This document shows, one piece after another, positions 26,779 through 36,200 of a DNA stretch of 64,000 nt. Source of the DNA: Chromatium weissei (GTDB lineage: Bacteria; Pseudomonadota; Gammaproteobacteria; Chromatiales; Chromatiaceae). Both the position numbers and the translations under genes were made by a program. Position 1 is the first letter of the stretch. Every line of letters starts with the position of its first letter. The notes beneath the pieces were generated by a model that ran no database searches, was not told where the DNA came from, and saw only the letters and a program-made list of their open reading frames with translations. The stretch spans positions 124,001 to 188,000 of the forward strand of contig NZ_NRRR01000001.1 of assembly GCF_016583765.1 (NCBI RefSeq). The letters run 5' to 3'.

Positions 26779-27006
26779 CGAAGATTTTATCAATGATGTA
26801 TGTGTTCAACCATTCCCATGCGTAGGAGTGATTGAGTTGCCGATCTATCCCGTTCGAGATATGGCGTTTATTCAGTCAAGTGCGGAACTGCGTAATAGCT
26901 TAAAACCGGCGTTTTCAGTTATTGAATATTACGGATCAAGGACGAGTAAGTCAAGAATATCATCGTTTTCTAATATGTCACTCGAGCATCACGGCGACGA
27001 ACCACA

Positions 27007-27381
27007 ATGAAATTTTCTGAAGCGAATCACACCGATGGACATCTGATTGAGGCTTACGATGCGCGAAGCGTGGTCATCGGCACACAGCGGTATTCACAGG
27101 GTTTAATCGTGACGCCAACGCAAATTATTGCGCCCTGGTCAGTGCAACCCGCGAATTTGACTGAAAAACATATTGACGAGCTGCTGACGCTGAAGCCGTT
27201 GATCATCATTCTGGGAACCGGCAGTCGGCAGGAGTTTCCTGATTTGAAACTGTATTTTGCGGTGATGGAGCGTGGCGTGGGTTTTGAAGTGATGGACACC
27301 GGAGCGGCTTGCCGTACTTACAACATTCTGGTTTCTGAAGGACGGCGCGTGGTCGCTGCGCTCATGCCGTTTCGTCTTTAG
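27007..27381 (+). CDS. Mth938-like domain protein (DUF498)
   Basis: Small protein of the Mth938 family, whose biochemical role is not settled. Typical segments are GLIVTPTQIIAPW, PLIIILGTGSRQEFP and GVGFEVMDTGAACRTYNILVSEGR. Length 124 residues fits. It lies divergent from dsrA and converges on tyrA, its last 20 bases overlapping the tyrA end. Confidence 0.85.
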   Translation: MKFSEANHTDGHLIEAYDARSVVIGTQRYSQGLIVTPTQIIAPWSVQPANLTEKHIDELLTLKPLIIILGTGSRQEFPDLKLYFAVMERGVGFEVMDTGAACRTYNILVSEGRRVVAALMPFRL

Positions 27382-28240
27382 TGCCATCCACATATCGATC
27401 CCGCGCTGCTTTGGCGCGAGTGAAGATGTCGAGCAAATGTTCACCATCAGCGCGGCGAATACTGTCAGCTAAATCGGTCATTTCCGCGCCAAACCGCGCC
27501 AGCATCGTGCTCACTGCTGCGCGATTAGCCAGACAAATATCCCGCCACATCACCGGATTGCTCGATGCGATACGGCTGAAATCGCGGAATCCACCCGCTG
27601 CGTACTGAAACACTTCATCGTTTTCGCGCAGCCGCGCCAGCGTATCGACCAGCCCAAAAGCCAGCAGATGCGGTAAATGACTGGTCGCTGCCAGCACTTC
27701 ATCGTGATGCGCTACCGACATCTGCGTCACTTCTGCGCCGCAGCGTTCCCACATCATTTGCACTCGCGCCAGCGCGACCGGATCGGTCTCCGGCAACGGT
27801 GTCACAATCACGCGCCGTTGCTGATACAAATTCGCCAGCGCCGCTTCTACTCCGCTGTGTTCCGTGCCCGCAATCGGATGTCCCGGCACCAAACGCGGCG
27901 GAATATGCCCAAACGCGGCAACGGCATCCAACACCACGCTGCCTTTCACACTGCCGCCATCGGTCACAATCGCCTCCGGCTGCAGCCGCCCCGCAATCGC
28001 ATCGAACACGCCGCGCATCGCGCCCAGCGGCACGGCGATAAAAATCATGTCCGCATTCGCCACCGCCTCCGCTGGATTCTGGGTAAACCGATCAATCACG
28101 CCCAGCGCCAGCGCCCGTTCCAAATTCGGCAGCGCCCGCCCACAACCCACGATGTCACCGACTGCGCCCGCTGCGCGCAGCGCCCGTGCCAGCGAACCGC
28201 CGATCAAACCCACTCCGATAATGGCGAGCCGCTCGATCAT
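27362..28240 (-). CDS. tyrA: Prephenate dehydrogenase
   Basis: Oxidatively decarboxylates prephenate to 4-hydroxyphenylpyruvate in tyrosine synthesis. NAD-binding GVGLIGGSLARAL begins the protein; PGHPIAGTEHSG and MSVAHHDEVLAATSHLPH are diagnostic. Length 292 residues; no fused aroA domain is present. ATG overlaps the hisC stop (ATGA). Last gene of the serC-serA-pheA-hisC-tyrA run. Confidence 0.96.
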   Translation of the reverse strand: MIERLAIIGVGLIGGSLARALRAAGAVGDIVGCGRALPNLERALALGVIDRFTQNPAEAVANADMIFIAVPLGAMRGVFDAIAGRLQPEAIVTDGGSVKGSVVLDAVAAFGHIPPRLVPGHPIAGTEHSGVEAALANLYQQRRVIVTPLPETDPVALARVQMMWERCGAEVTQMSVAHHDEVLAATSHLPHLLAFGLVDTLARLRENDEVFQYAAGGFRDFSRIASSNPVMWRDICLANRAAVSTMLARFGAEMTDLADSIRRADGEHLLDIFTRAKAARDRYVDGTKDETA

Positions 28241-29349
28241 GCTGCGAGCACTTCTGTTAATGCACTGATAAAAAGAGCATTTTCCGTTTCCAAACCGATG
28301 CTGACGCGCAAATGGTTCGGCAAACCGTAATTGACCAGCGGACGTACGATGATGCCGCGATGCAGCAACGCCTCGTTAATCGCCGCTGCCGGACGCTTGA
28401 AATCAACCGTCACGAAGTTGCCGACCGACGGAATGAACGCCAAACCCAGCTCGGTCAACGCCGCCGTCACCTGCTGCATTCCGGCGCGATTCAACTCCAC
28501 CGATGCCCGCACGTGCTCGCGGTCATTGATCGCCGCAGCCGCAGCCGTTTGCGCTAACGCATTGACATTAAAGGGCTGGCGCACGCGATTGAGCACCTCG
28601 GCAAGACGCGGATCGCTAATGCCATAACCGACCCGCAGCGCCGCCAATCCGTGCGCTTTTGCAAAGGTGCGCGTCACAATTAAATTGGGAAAGGTTTCTA
28701 GCCATTGCGTTGTATTCGGAAAATTCGGCTCACTAACGTATTCGGTATAGGCCTCATCAATCACCACCACGCAGGTTTTTGGTAATGCACCGAGAAAGGT
28801 TTTTAATGGCTGCGCTGCCAACCAAGTGCCGGTTGGATTATTCGGATTAGCAATCCATAACACGCGAGTTTTTTCATTCACGAGCGCGAGCATTGCATTC
28901 AGATCATGTCCATAATCACGCGCTGGCGCAATGCGTGCCGTCGCACCAACGGATTGAACAGCAATTGCGTAAACCGCAAAAGCATATTCAGAAAATACCG
29001 ATTCAACACCCGGCGCAAGAAAGGTGCGGGCAATTAAATCCAATACATCATTTGAGCCATTACCGAGCGTAATGGCTGCCGGAGAAGTATTGTGAAATTC
29101 CGCCAACGCTCGGCGCAATTCAAAACCACCGCCGTCGGGATAACGTCCTAATTCATTCAATTGAGCAGCAATTGCAGCTCGTGCTTTTAAGCCGGGACCG
29201 AGCGGATTTTCATTCGACGCTAATTTCACTGCGTCACGAATACCCAACTCACGTTCCAATTCCGTAATTGGTTTGCCGGGCACATAAGGCGTTAATTCAG
29301 CGATCCAAGGTGCTGCAAGCGCGAGAAAAGGATTATCAACGTGGCTCAT
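28237..29349 (-). CDS. hisC: Histidinol-phosphate / aromatic aminotransferase
   Basis: PLP aminotransferase of fold type I, 370 residues. The PLP lysine is in VTRTFAKAHGLAALRVGYG, and the aspartate/tyrosine pair is in VVIDEAYTEYV; substrate segment NPNNPTG is present. In a pheA-tyrA context this HisC2 type is likely to also transaminate aromatic keto acids. It couples to tyrA by a four-base overlap. The Uma2 gene lies upstream. Confidence 0.95.
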   Translation of the reverse strand: MSHVDNPFLALAAPWIAELTPYVPGKPITELERELGIRDAVKLASNENPLGPGLKARAAIAAQLNELGRYPDGGGFELRRALAEFHNTSPAAITLGNGSNDVLDLIARTFLAPGVESVFSEYAFAVYAIAVQSVGATARIAPARDYGHDLNAMLALVNEKTRVLWIANPNNPTGTWLAAQPLKTFLGALPKTCVVVIDEAYTEYVSEPNFPNTTQWLETFPNLIVTRTFAKAHGLAALRVGYGISDPRLAEVLNRVRQPFNVNALAQTAAAAAINDREHVRASVELNRAGMQQVTAALTELGLAFIPSVGNFVTVDFKRPAAAINEALLHRGIIVRPLVNYGLPNHLRVSIGLETENALFISALTEVLAA

Positions 29350-29366
29350 GGGATATTGTCGCGTAA

Positions 29367-29843
29367 TTAAAAGTGAATAGCAGCGGGTGCAGTTGAAAAT
29401 AACCCTGAGGTTTTTATTTGCCCGCGATGCGTAAAAAATTGCAGATTTCCGTTGTCATCACAAATCCAAACTTCTCGCGCACCTTTGGCGAGATATAAAT
29501 CAATTTTTTCTTCCATTTCCCGCTGCGAATTGGACGGAGAAACGATTTCAATACAGATTTCTGGCGCTTCTTGATACGGCGTTTCTAATGCGTTGCGAAT
29601 AAAGAAATCAGCGGAACCCCAAGCGACATCTGCAACGCGCACACCCTTTGTTGTTTGCACCGAGCATTCAGTAATGACTTTACCCTGTGCTTTATTTTTA
29701 TTAAAAAATCCAGCGAGTTCTGCTTGCAAAAATCCATGTTTGTTTGATGCTGGGCTCAAAACAATTTTTCCCCATTCATTCAATTCAATTTTATACGGAA
29801 GGTTTTGCAAAACCGGATCAGCAATCACCTGTGCCCATTGCAT
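29367..29843 (-). CDS. Uma2 family (DUF820) predicted endonuclease
   Basis: Belongs to the PD-(D/E)XK nuclease-like Uma2 family, of unknown cell role and often expanded in cyanobacteria. The D-x(n)-E-x-x pattern is seen as VADVAWGSADFFIR, then PEICIEIVSPSNS and KIDLYLAKGAREVWICDD, all typical of the family. It sits only two bases after pheA and 17 before hisC, so is read in the same transcript. 158 residues. No antitoxin or partner is visible. Confidence 0.85.
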   Translation of the reverse strand: MQWAQVIADPVLQNLPYKIELNEWGKIVLSPASNKHGFLQAELAGFFNKNKAQGKVITECSVQTTKGVRVADVAWGSADFFIRNALETPYQEAPEICIEIVSPSNSQREMEEKIDLYLAKGAREVWICDDNGNLQFFTHRGQIKTSGLFSTAPAAIHF

Positions 29844-29845
29844 GA

Positions 29846-30940
29846 TTACAATACCGCCACTGGATAGGAACCCAAAACTTTGAATAGTAAAGACGCAGTA
29901 TTCAAATGCGTTAGGGCGCTGCGTAATGCAGAATCGTCACGGTGACCAATCACATCAATAAAGAAGACATAATCCCAAATTTCGCGCCGCGATGGCCGTG
30001 ATTCAATACGCGTCATGCTAATTCCATGCGCAGCCAGTGGCGCAATTAAATCGTGTAAACCGCCGGCTTGATTGCGACATGACAATAATAAACTGGTTTT
30101 ATCTTGTCCGGTTGCTGGCGCATCGTGCGCACCAATTACTAAAAAGCGCGTGGTATTGCCCGGCTCGTCTTCAATGCGTTCTGCCAATACATTTAATTGA
30201 TAAATCTCTGCTGCTTGAATTCCGGCAATTGCTGCTGCATGTTTTTCATTCGCAGCCAGCCGAGCGGCTTCGGCGTTACTGCCAACTGCAATGCGTTCGG
30301 CGTGAGGTAAATTGCGATCTAACCAGCCACGACATTGCGCCAGCGATTGTTGATGCGAATATAAAACGCGAATTGCTGTCGATTCGGTTAATTGACTGAG
30401 CAAATGATGTTGAATGCGTAAACAGACTTCGCCGGTTATTTTTAATGGCGAATTCATAAATAAATCGAGCGTGTGACTAATCACGCCTTCTGTTGAATTT
30501 TCCACTGGAACCACGCCGAAATCACACGCGCCGGATTCAACTTCGCGGAAAATATCGCTGATGGTATTGAGGGCGCGAGTGATGACGGAATGCCCGAAAT
30601 GTTTGAGCGCCGCTGCCTGCGTAAAGGTTCCTTCGGGGCCGAGAAAAGCGACGTTAAGCGGGCGCTCCAGCGCGAGACAGGCGGACATGATTTCACGAAA
30701 CAGGCGGGCGACTTCTTCATCAGCGAGCGGGCCGGAATTGGCATCTTTAATTCGCCGCAGCACTGCCGCTTCGCGTTCGGGGCGATAAAACTGCACCTGC
30801 GCGTTACTGAATTCTGTTTTGAGCTGCGCGACCTGCTGGGCGCAGCGGGCGCGCTCACTGATCAGCCGCAACAATTCCAAATCAATCGCGTCGATCTGAG
30901 TGCGAATTGTGTCAAGTCCGGTTGTGCTGCCTGTGATCAT
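29846..30940 (-). CDS. pheA: Chorismate mutase / prephenate dehydratase (P-protein)
   Basis: Bifunctional enzyme for phenylalanine synthesis: chorismate to prephenate, then to phenylpyruvate. The N-terminal mutase (about residues 1-90) has IDAIDLELLRLISERARCA. The dehydratase starts near VAFLGPEGTFTQAA and ends with NTTRFLVIG; an ACT domain follows with SMTRIESRPSRREIWDYVFF, giving phenylalanine feedback. Length 364 residues. It follows serA after 15 bases. Confidence 0.97.
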   Translation of the reverse strand: MITGSTTGLDTIRTQIDAIDLELLRLISERARCAQQVAQLKTEFSNAQVQFYRPEREAAVLRRIKDANSGPLADEEVARLFREIMSACLALERPLNVAFLGPEGTFTQAAALKHFGHSVITRALNTISDIFREVESGACDFGVVPVENSTEGVISHTLDLFMNSPLKITGEVCLRIQHHLLSQLTESTAIRVLYSHQQSLAQCRGWLDRNLPHAERIAVGSNAEAARLAANEKHAAAIAGIQAAEIYQLNVLAERIEDEPGNTTRFLVIGAHDAPATGQDKTSLLLSCRNQAGGLHDLIAPLAAHGISMTRIESRPSRREIWDYVFFIDVIGHRDDSALRSALTHLNTASLLFKVLGSYPVAVL

Positions 30941-30955
30941 CGCGCCCGCCTCCGT

Positions 30956-32128
30956 TTAATTGCCGAGCCGCCGCACCGATAACACGCCGGTGATGCTTTG
31001 CAACCGCGCCAGCACTTCGTCCGAGCAGCGTTGATCGACATCAATCAGCGTCACCGCCACATCGCCGCGTGAGCGATTGAGCATGTCGATGATGTTCAAT
31101 CCGGCAGCCGCCAAATCAGTGGAAATCTGCCCGACCATATTCGGCACATTGCTATTCACAATCGCCAGTCGGTGATCGCCGTTGAAAGGCAAGCAAATTT
31201 CAGGGAAGTTGACCGAATTGGTCACGTTGCCGTTTTCCAAATAATCGCGGATTTGCTCGGCAACCATGATCGCGCAGTTGTCTTCGGCCTCGCGGGTGGA
31301 TGCGCCCAAATGTGGCAACGTCACCACACGCGGATGATCTTTCAGTAAATTGCTTGGAAAATCACAGCAGTAGGCGTACAGATGCCCTTGATCGAGCGCC
31401 GCAACGACGGCGGCATCGTCCAAAATGCCCTCACGGGAAAAGTTCAGCAGCACCGCGCCTTTCGGCAACGTTTGAATCCGCTCGGCGTTAATCATGTGGC
31501 GCGTCGCGTCGGTCAGCGGCACATGAAAAGTCACGAAATTCGACCGCGCCAGCAGATCGTCGATACTCAACGCCGCCTGCACATCGCTTTCCAACTGCCA
31601 CGCTCGCCGCACGGTAATCGTTGGATCGTAGCCGATGACTTTCATGCCCAGCGCCCGCGCCGCGTTGGCAACTTTCACGCCAATCGCGCCGAGACCGATC
31701 ACGCCCAGCGTGCGCCCCGGCAGCTCAAATCCACCAAACTGCTTTTTACCGCTCTCCACCGCTTGACTGATCGCCGCATCATCGCCGGTCAGCGAGCGAG
31801 AAAATTGCCACGCCTGCGCGATATTCCGCGCGGCAATCAGCATTCCAGCCAGCACCAACTCCTTGACTGCATTGGCATTTGCGCCCGGCGCATTGAACAC
31901 CGCCACGCCGCGAGCCGTCATCGCCGCAACCGGCACATTATTCGTGCCCGCGCCAGCGCGACCGATGGCCTTCACCGACGGCGCAATCGGCAACTCGTGC
32001 ATCTTCGCCGAGCGCACCAAAATCGCGTCGGGATTGACGATTTCAGAAGCAACTTCGTAACGCTCACGCGGCAGGCGCTCCAACCCAGCGACGGAGATGT
32101 TATTTAAGGTCTGGATTTTGAACATCAT
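30956..32128 (-). CDS. serA: D-3-phosphoglycerate dehydrogenase
   Basis: First enzyme of serine synthesis, oxidising 3-phosphoglycerate with NAD+. Rossmann segment LGVIGLGAIGVKVANAAR, catalytic arginine/glutamate/histidine in NFSREGILDD and LPHLGASTREAE. A C-terminal ACT domain (from about residue 315) suggests serine feedback. ATG at 32128 or 32125; SerC ends one base before, so they are coupled. 390 residues. Confidence 0.96.
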   Translation of the reverse strand: MMFKIQTLNNISVAGLERLPRERYEVASEIVNPDAILVRSAKMHELPIAPSVKAIGRAGAGTNNVPVAAMTARGVAVFNAPGANANAVKELVLAGMLIAARNIAQAWQFSRSLTGDDAAISQAVESGKKQFGGFELPGRTLGVIGLGAIGVKVANAARALGMKVIGYDPTITVRRAWQLESDVQAALSIDDLLARSNFVTFHVPLTDATRHMINAERIQTLPKGAVLLNFSREGILDDAAVVAALDQGHLYAYCCDFPSNLLKDHPRVVTLPHLGASTREAEDNCAIMVAEQIRDYLENGNVTNSVNFPEICLPFNGDHRLAIVNSNVPNMVGQISTDLAAAGLNIIDMLNRSRGDVAVTLIDVDQRCSDEVLARLQSITGVLSVRRLGN

Positions 32129-33214
32129 TTAACCCTGCGTCCGCTCAAATTCGCGCATAAATTCCACCAGCGCCGCCACGCCCGCTTCCGGCATCGCGTT
32201 ATAAATGCTGGCGCGCATTCCACCGACCGAGCGATGCCCTTTCAATGTCGTTAAACCAGCGGCTTTCGCGCCTTTCAAAAAAGCATCATCCAAAGTCGAA
32301 TTCGCCAACGTAAATGGCACATTCATCCACGAACGGTCGCCGGGCTGCACTGGATTCGCATAAAAACTGGAAGAATCAATTGCGTCGTATAACAGCGCCG
32401 CTTTACGTTGATTGATGACCGCCATTGCCTTCAAACCGCCCAATTCTTTAAGCCATTTGAATACCAAACCAGCCAAATACCACGAATAGGTTGCCGGCGT
32501 GTTATACATCGATTCATTATCAGCGTGAATTTTATAATCAAACATCGTTGGCGTGCCATTCATTGGCATTCCAATTAAATCATCGCGCACAATCACAATG
32601 GTTAATCCTGCTGGGCCGATATTCTTTTGTGCACCGGCATAAATTAAACCAAAGCGCGACACATCAATTGGACGTGACAATAACGTCGATGACATATCCG
32701 CCACCAGCGGACAGCCGCCAGTTTCAGGAATATAAGAAAACTCAACGCCTTCAATTGTTTCATTCGGCGTGTAATGAACATAGGCAGCACCGGCACTCAA
32801 TTGAATCTCTGCTGGCAATGGAGCACGAGTGAATTTGCTGTCCTCAGTTGTTGCCGCAACATTAACGCTGCTGCAATAACGTCGCGCTTCAGAAATCGCT
32901 TTTTTTGACCACGAACCGGTATTGAGATAATCCGCAGTGCTGCCGCCGCGCAATAGATTCTGCGGCACTGCAGTGAATTGGCTGGATGCGCCACCTTGTA
33001 AAAACAGCACTTTATAATTGCTGGGCACATTTAATAATTCACGCAAATCGGCTTCTGCTTCAGCAGCAATTGACATGTATTCTTTACCACGATGGCTCAT
33101 TTCTGCCACGCACATTCCACTGCCGTTCCAATCGAGCATTTCATTCTGCGCTTGTTGCAATACGGATTCCGGCAGCATTGCGGGGCCGGCACTAAAATTG
33201 TACACACGAGCCAT
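32129..33214 (-). CDS. serC: Phosphoserine aminotransferase
   Basis: Second step of serine synthesis, using glutamate and PLP; also acts in pyridoxine synthesis. The start [15 protein letters not shown] and the PLP lysine in [16 protein letters not shown] are diagnostic. 361 residues. It follows gyrA by 63 bases, matching the gyrA-serC-pheA order of Pseudomonas and relatives. Confidence 0.97.
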   Translation of the reverse strand: MARVYNFSAGPAMLPESVLQQAQNEMLDWNGSGMCVAEMSHRGKEYMSIAAEAEADLRELLNVPSNYKVLFLQGGASSQFTAVPQNLLRGGSTADYLNTGSWSKKAISEARRYCSSVNVAATTEDSKFTRAPLPAEIQLSAGAAYVHYTPNETIEGVEFSYIPETGGCPLVADMSSTLLSRPIDVSRFGLIYAGAQKNIGPAGLTIVIVRDDLIGMPMNGTPTMFDYKIHADNESMYNTPATYSWYLAGLVFKWLKELGGLKAMAVINQRKAALLYDAIDSSSFYANPVQPGDRSWMNVPFTLANSTLDDAFLKGAKAAGLTTLKGHRSVGGMRASIYNAMPEAGVAALVEFMREFERTQG

Positions 33215-33277
33215 TTTTATATTCCTCTAGCGAGAATAACAATTGAAAAGAAAATTTTTACAATGACCGGCAGTTTT

Positions 33278-36200
33278 TTATTCAATACGCTGAGAATTGA
33301 TTTCTTCACTCTCACCGCTTTCTTCTACTCCACCTTCTAATGCCACAATTCGCTCGACATAAACCAGCCGTTCGCCTTCACTCAGGTTAATGAGTTTGAC
33401 GCCCTGCGCGGCGCGACCGACCACCGGAATTTGATCGACGCTGGTGCGAATTAACGTGCCACCTTCGGTAATCAACATGATTTCATCGCCCGGACGCACC
33501 AGCACTGCGCCGACCTGTGCGCCGTTGCGCTCCGAGGTGCTGATGCCGATCACGCCCTGCGTTCCGCGTCCTTTCGTGGGGAAATCCTCAACGCGAGTGC
33601 GTTTGCCATAGCCGTTTTCGGTCACGCTGAGAACCGTTCCCGGCTCCGGCACGACCAGCGAAATCACCTTTTGATTTTCTTGCAGCCGAATGCCGCGCAC
33701 ACCATGCGCCGTGCGCCCCATCACGCGCACATGTGATTCAGCAAAACGCACCGCTTTTCCATCGGAAGCAAATAGCATTAAATCCTGTTTGCCATCGGTA
33801 ATTGCCACGCCCACTAAAACTTCATCACCGCGCAAATCAATAGCAATGATGCCGCGAGATTGCGGACGCGAAAAATCCGTTAGCGCAGTCTTTTTTACCG
33901 TGCCGGCGCTGGTCGCCATGAATACGGAATAGCCTTCTTCGTATTGACGCACCGGCAATAACGCATTGATGCGCTCGCCCGGTTCTAATGGCAATAAATT
34001 CACCATTGGTCGCCCTCGCGCACTGCGTCCAGCCTGCGGCAATTCATACACTTTGAGCCAATAAACGCGCCCGCGACTGGAAAAACACAATACGGTATCG
34101 AGCGAATTGGCGACAAAAATTCGATCAATAAAATCTTCTTCACGGAATGAAGTTGCGCTTTTACCTTTACCGCCGCGTCGCTGCGCTTGGTAATCGCTAA
34201 TTGGCTGCGCTTTGACATAACCTTCATGCGATAACGTGACCACCAATTCTTCCGGCGTAATTAAATCTTCCAACGTCAAATCAATGTGATCAGTTTGAAT
34301 TTCGGTGCGGCGCTCGTCGCCAAATTGCTCACGAATAGCGAGTAATTCTTCTCGAATCAACGCCATCAATTGCACTGAATCGGACAAAATCAGCAGCAGT
34401 GCCGCAATTCGCTCCAAAATTTCGCCGAATTCTTTAAGAATTTTCTCCTGTTCCAATCCAGTCAAACGTTGCAATTGCAGATCGAGAATTGCCTTCGCCT
34501 GTCGCTCGCTTAATCGATAACCTTCTGGATTCAAACCAAATTCCGGCTCTAAACCATCAGGGCGCGTGTGTTCCGCACCAGCGCGCGCCAGCATCGCCGT
34601 CACACTGCCCGGCGACCACAAACCGACCATCAAACGCTCGCGGGCTTCACTGGGATTGCCCGCCGCTTTAATCGTCGTAATCACCGCGTCGATATTGGCC
34701 AGCGCGATGGCATAACCTTCCAAAATGTGCGCCCGTTCGCGGGCTTTGCGCAGTTCAAACAACGTGCGGCGTGTCACCACTTCGCGGCGATGCCGAAGGA
34801 AAAACTCCAGAATTTGCTTGAGGTTGAGCGTCAGCGGCTGCCCGTCCACCAGCGCGACCATGTTGATGCCAAACACCTGCTGCATCTGCGTGTGTTGAAA
34901 CAGGTTATTCAATAATACTTCGGCGTGCGTATCGCGTTTCAATTCAATAACAATGCGCATTCCATCTTTATCGGATTCATCGCGTAAACCATCTGGCGCA
35001 ATACCATCGATTTTCTTTTCTTTAACTAATTCGGCAATGCGTTCTAATAGCCGCGCTTTATTGACCTGATACGGCAATTCGGTCACGACAATGGCTTCGC
35101 GTCCGCTGCGTTTTTGTATTTCAGAAACGGTACGCGCTCGCATCACGCAGCGCCCGCGCCCAGTGCGATACGCCTCACGAATGCCCGCGATGCCGTTGAT
35201 GAGTGCTGCCGTCGGAAAATCCGGTCCGGGCACGATCAACATCAATTCTTCCAGCGTAGTCAACGGGTTATCAATCAGAGCTAAACAGGCATCGATGACT
35301 TCGCGCAAATTGTGCGGCGGAATGTTGGTCGCCATGCCGACCGCAATACCGGAGGAGCCATTGACCAGCAGATTGGGAAAACGGGCGGGCAACACCGTCG
35401 GTTCATGCTCGGTGTTGTCGTAATTCGGAACAAAATCAACAGTTTCTTTATCGAGATCATCGAGCAGTGCATCGGCGAGGCGCATCATGCGCACCTCGGT
35501 ATAACGCATGGCCGCTGGTGGATCGCCATCAACGGAGTTGTGAACAAACACGCCGCTGGCTAATAGAAAATTGTGATGTTCATCGACCGTGATGTCGTAA
35601 GTATCAGCGGTTTCGATGAGCGGGCGAATGGCAATAACACGGTGATTATAATTTCTTCCCGATTCAAGTAATTTTGAAAAATCACCGAAATAAGAAAGTG
35701 CTTTATTTAGATGCGGAATCCAATTCTGATGACGCTGAGATTCGTATAAGTCAGGCGTAATCTCACATTCAGGAAATGCTTTGATGAGTTCGTAAACATA
35801 ACCTGAGATTTTACGTCGCATTACCTGCTGACCATATTCAGGAATCTGCCAATTCAAACGCAAAGACTCAACCGCCTTGCAATTGATGTCCTGCATCATG
35901 TTTGGATTTTCTAGCAGACGTTGGGCATTAGAAGCACAAACACCTTGTCTTTGTGCTTCACGAAAGGTTGGGTTCTGCCATTGTTGTGCGATTTTTTCGC
36001 TATGAAAAACTCGAGTTTCAGGTTTTGCCCATAGAATGCGTGACATTCGTGAATGATGATCAGCAGAGAATTTTGCGCGGTATTCGGGATTACGCCAATT
36101 GCGTTTAACCGCCAGACTGATTTTCAAACGAACATCATCTGATGAGACTGCATGACAGATTGCGCGAATGATCTGCTCACGCTTTTCTTCATTACCCCAC

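Larger units (their letters stand above)
26601..27006. promoter_or_regulatory. Regulatory region between dsrA and the Mth938-like gene
   Basis: About 400 bases with no supported gene. It holds the dsrA ribosome site and two inverted repeats (26728-26750 and 26757-26778). A 60-codon frame at 26828-27010 on the plus strand has GGAG near a GTG or TTG and overlaps the next ATG by four bases, but its sequence resembles nothing known to me and it is more likely leader RNA. Confidence 0.5.

Noticed and set aside
26828-27010. 60-codon frame before the Mth938-like gene
   Set aside because: It has a GGAG nearby and an ATGA overlap, but a non-ATG start, no known similarity and poor protein-like content; kept only as part of the intergenic description.
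31382-32107. 241-codon plus-strand frame opposite serA
   Set aside because: Shadow of serA; arginine- and histidine-rich composition typical of antisense frames in such genes.
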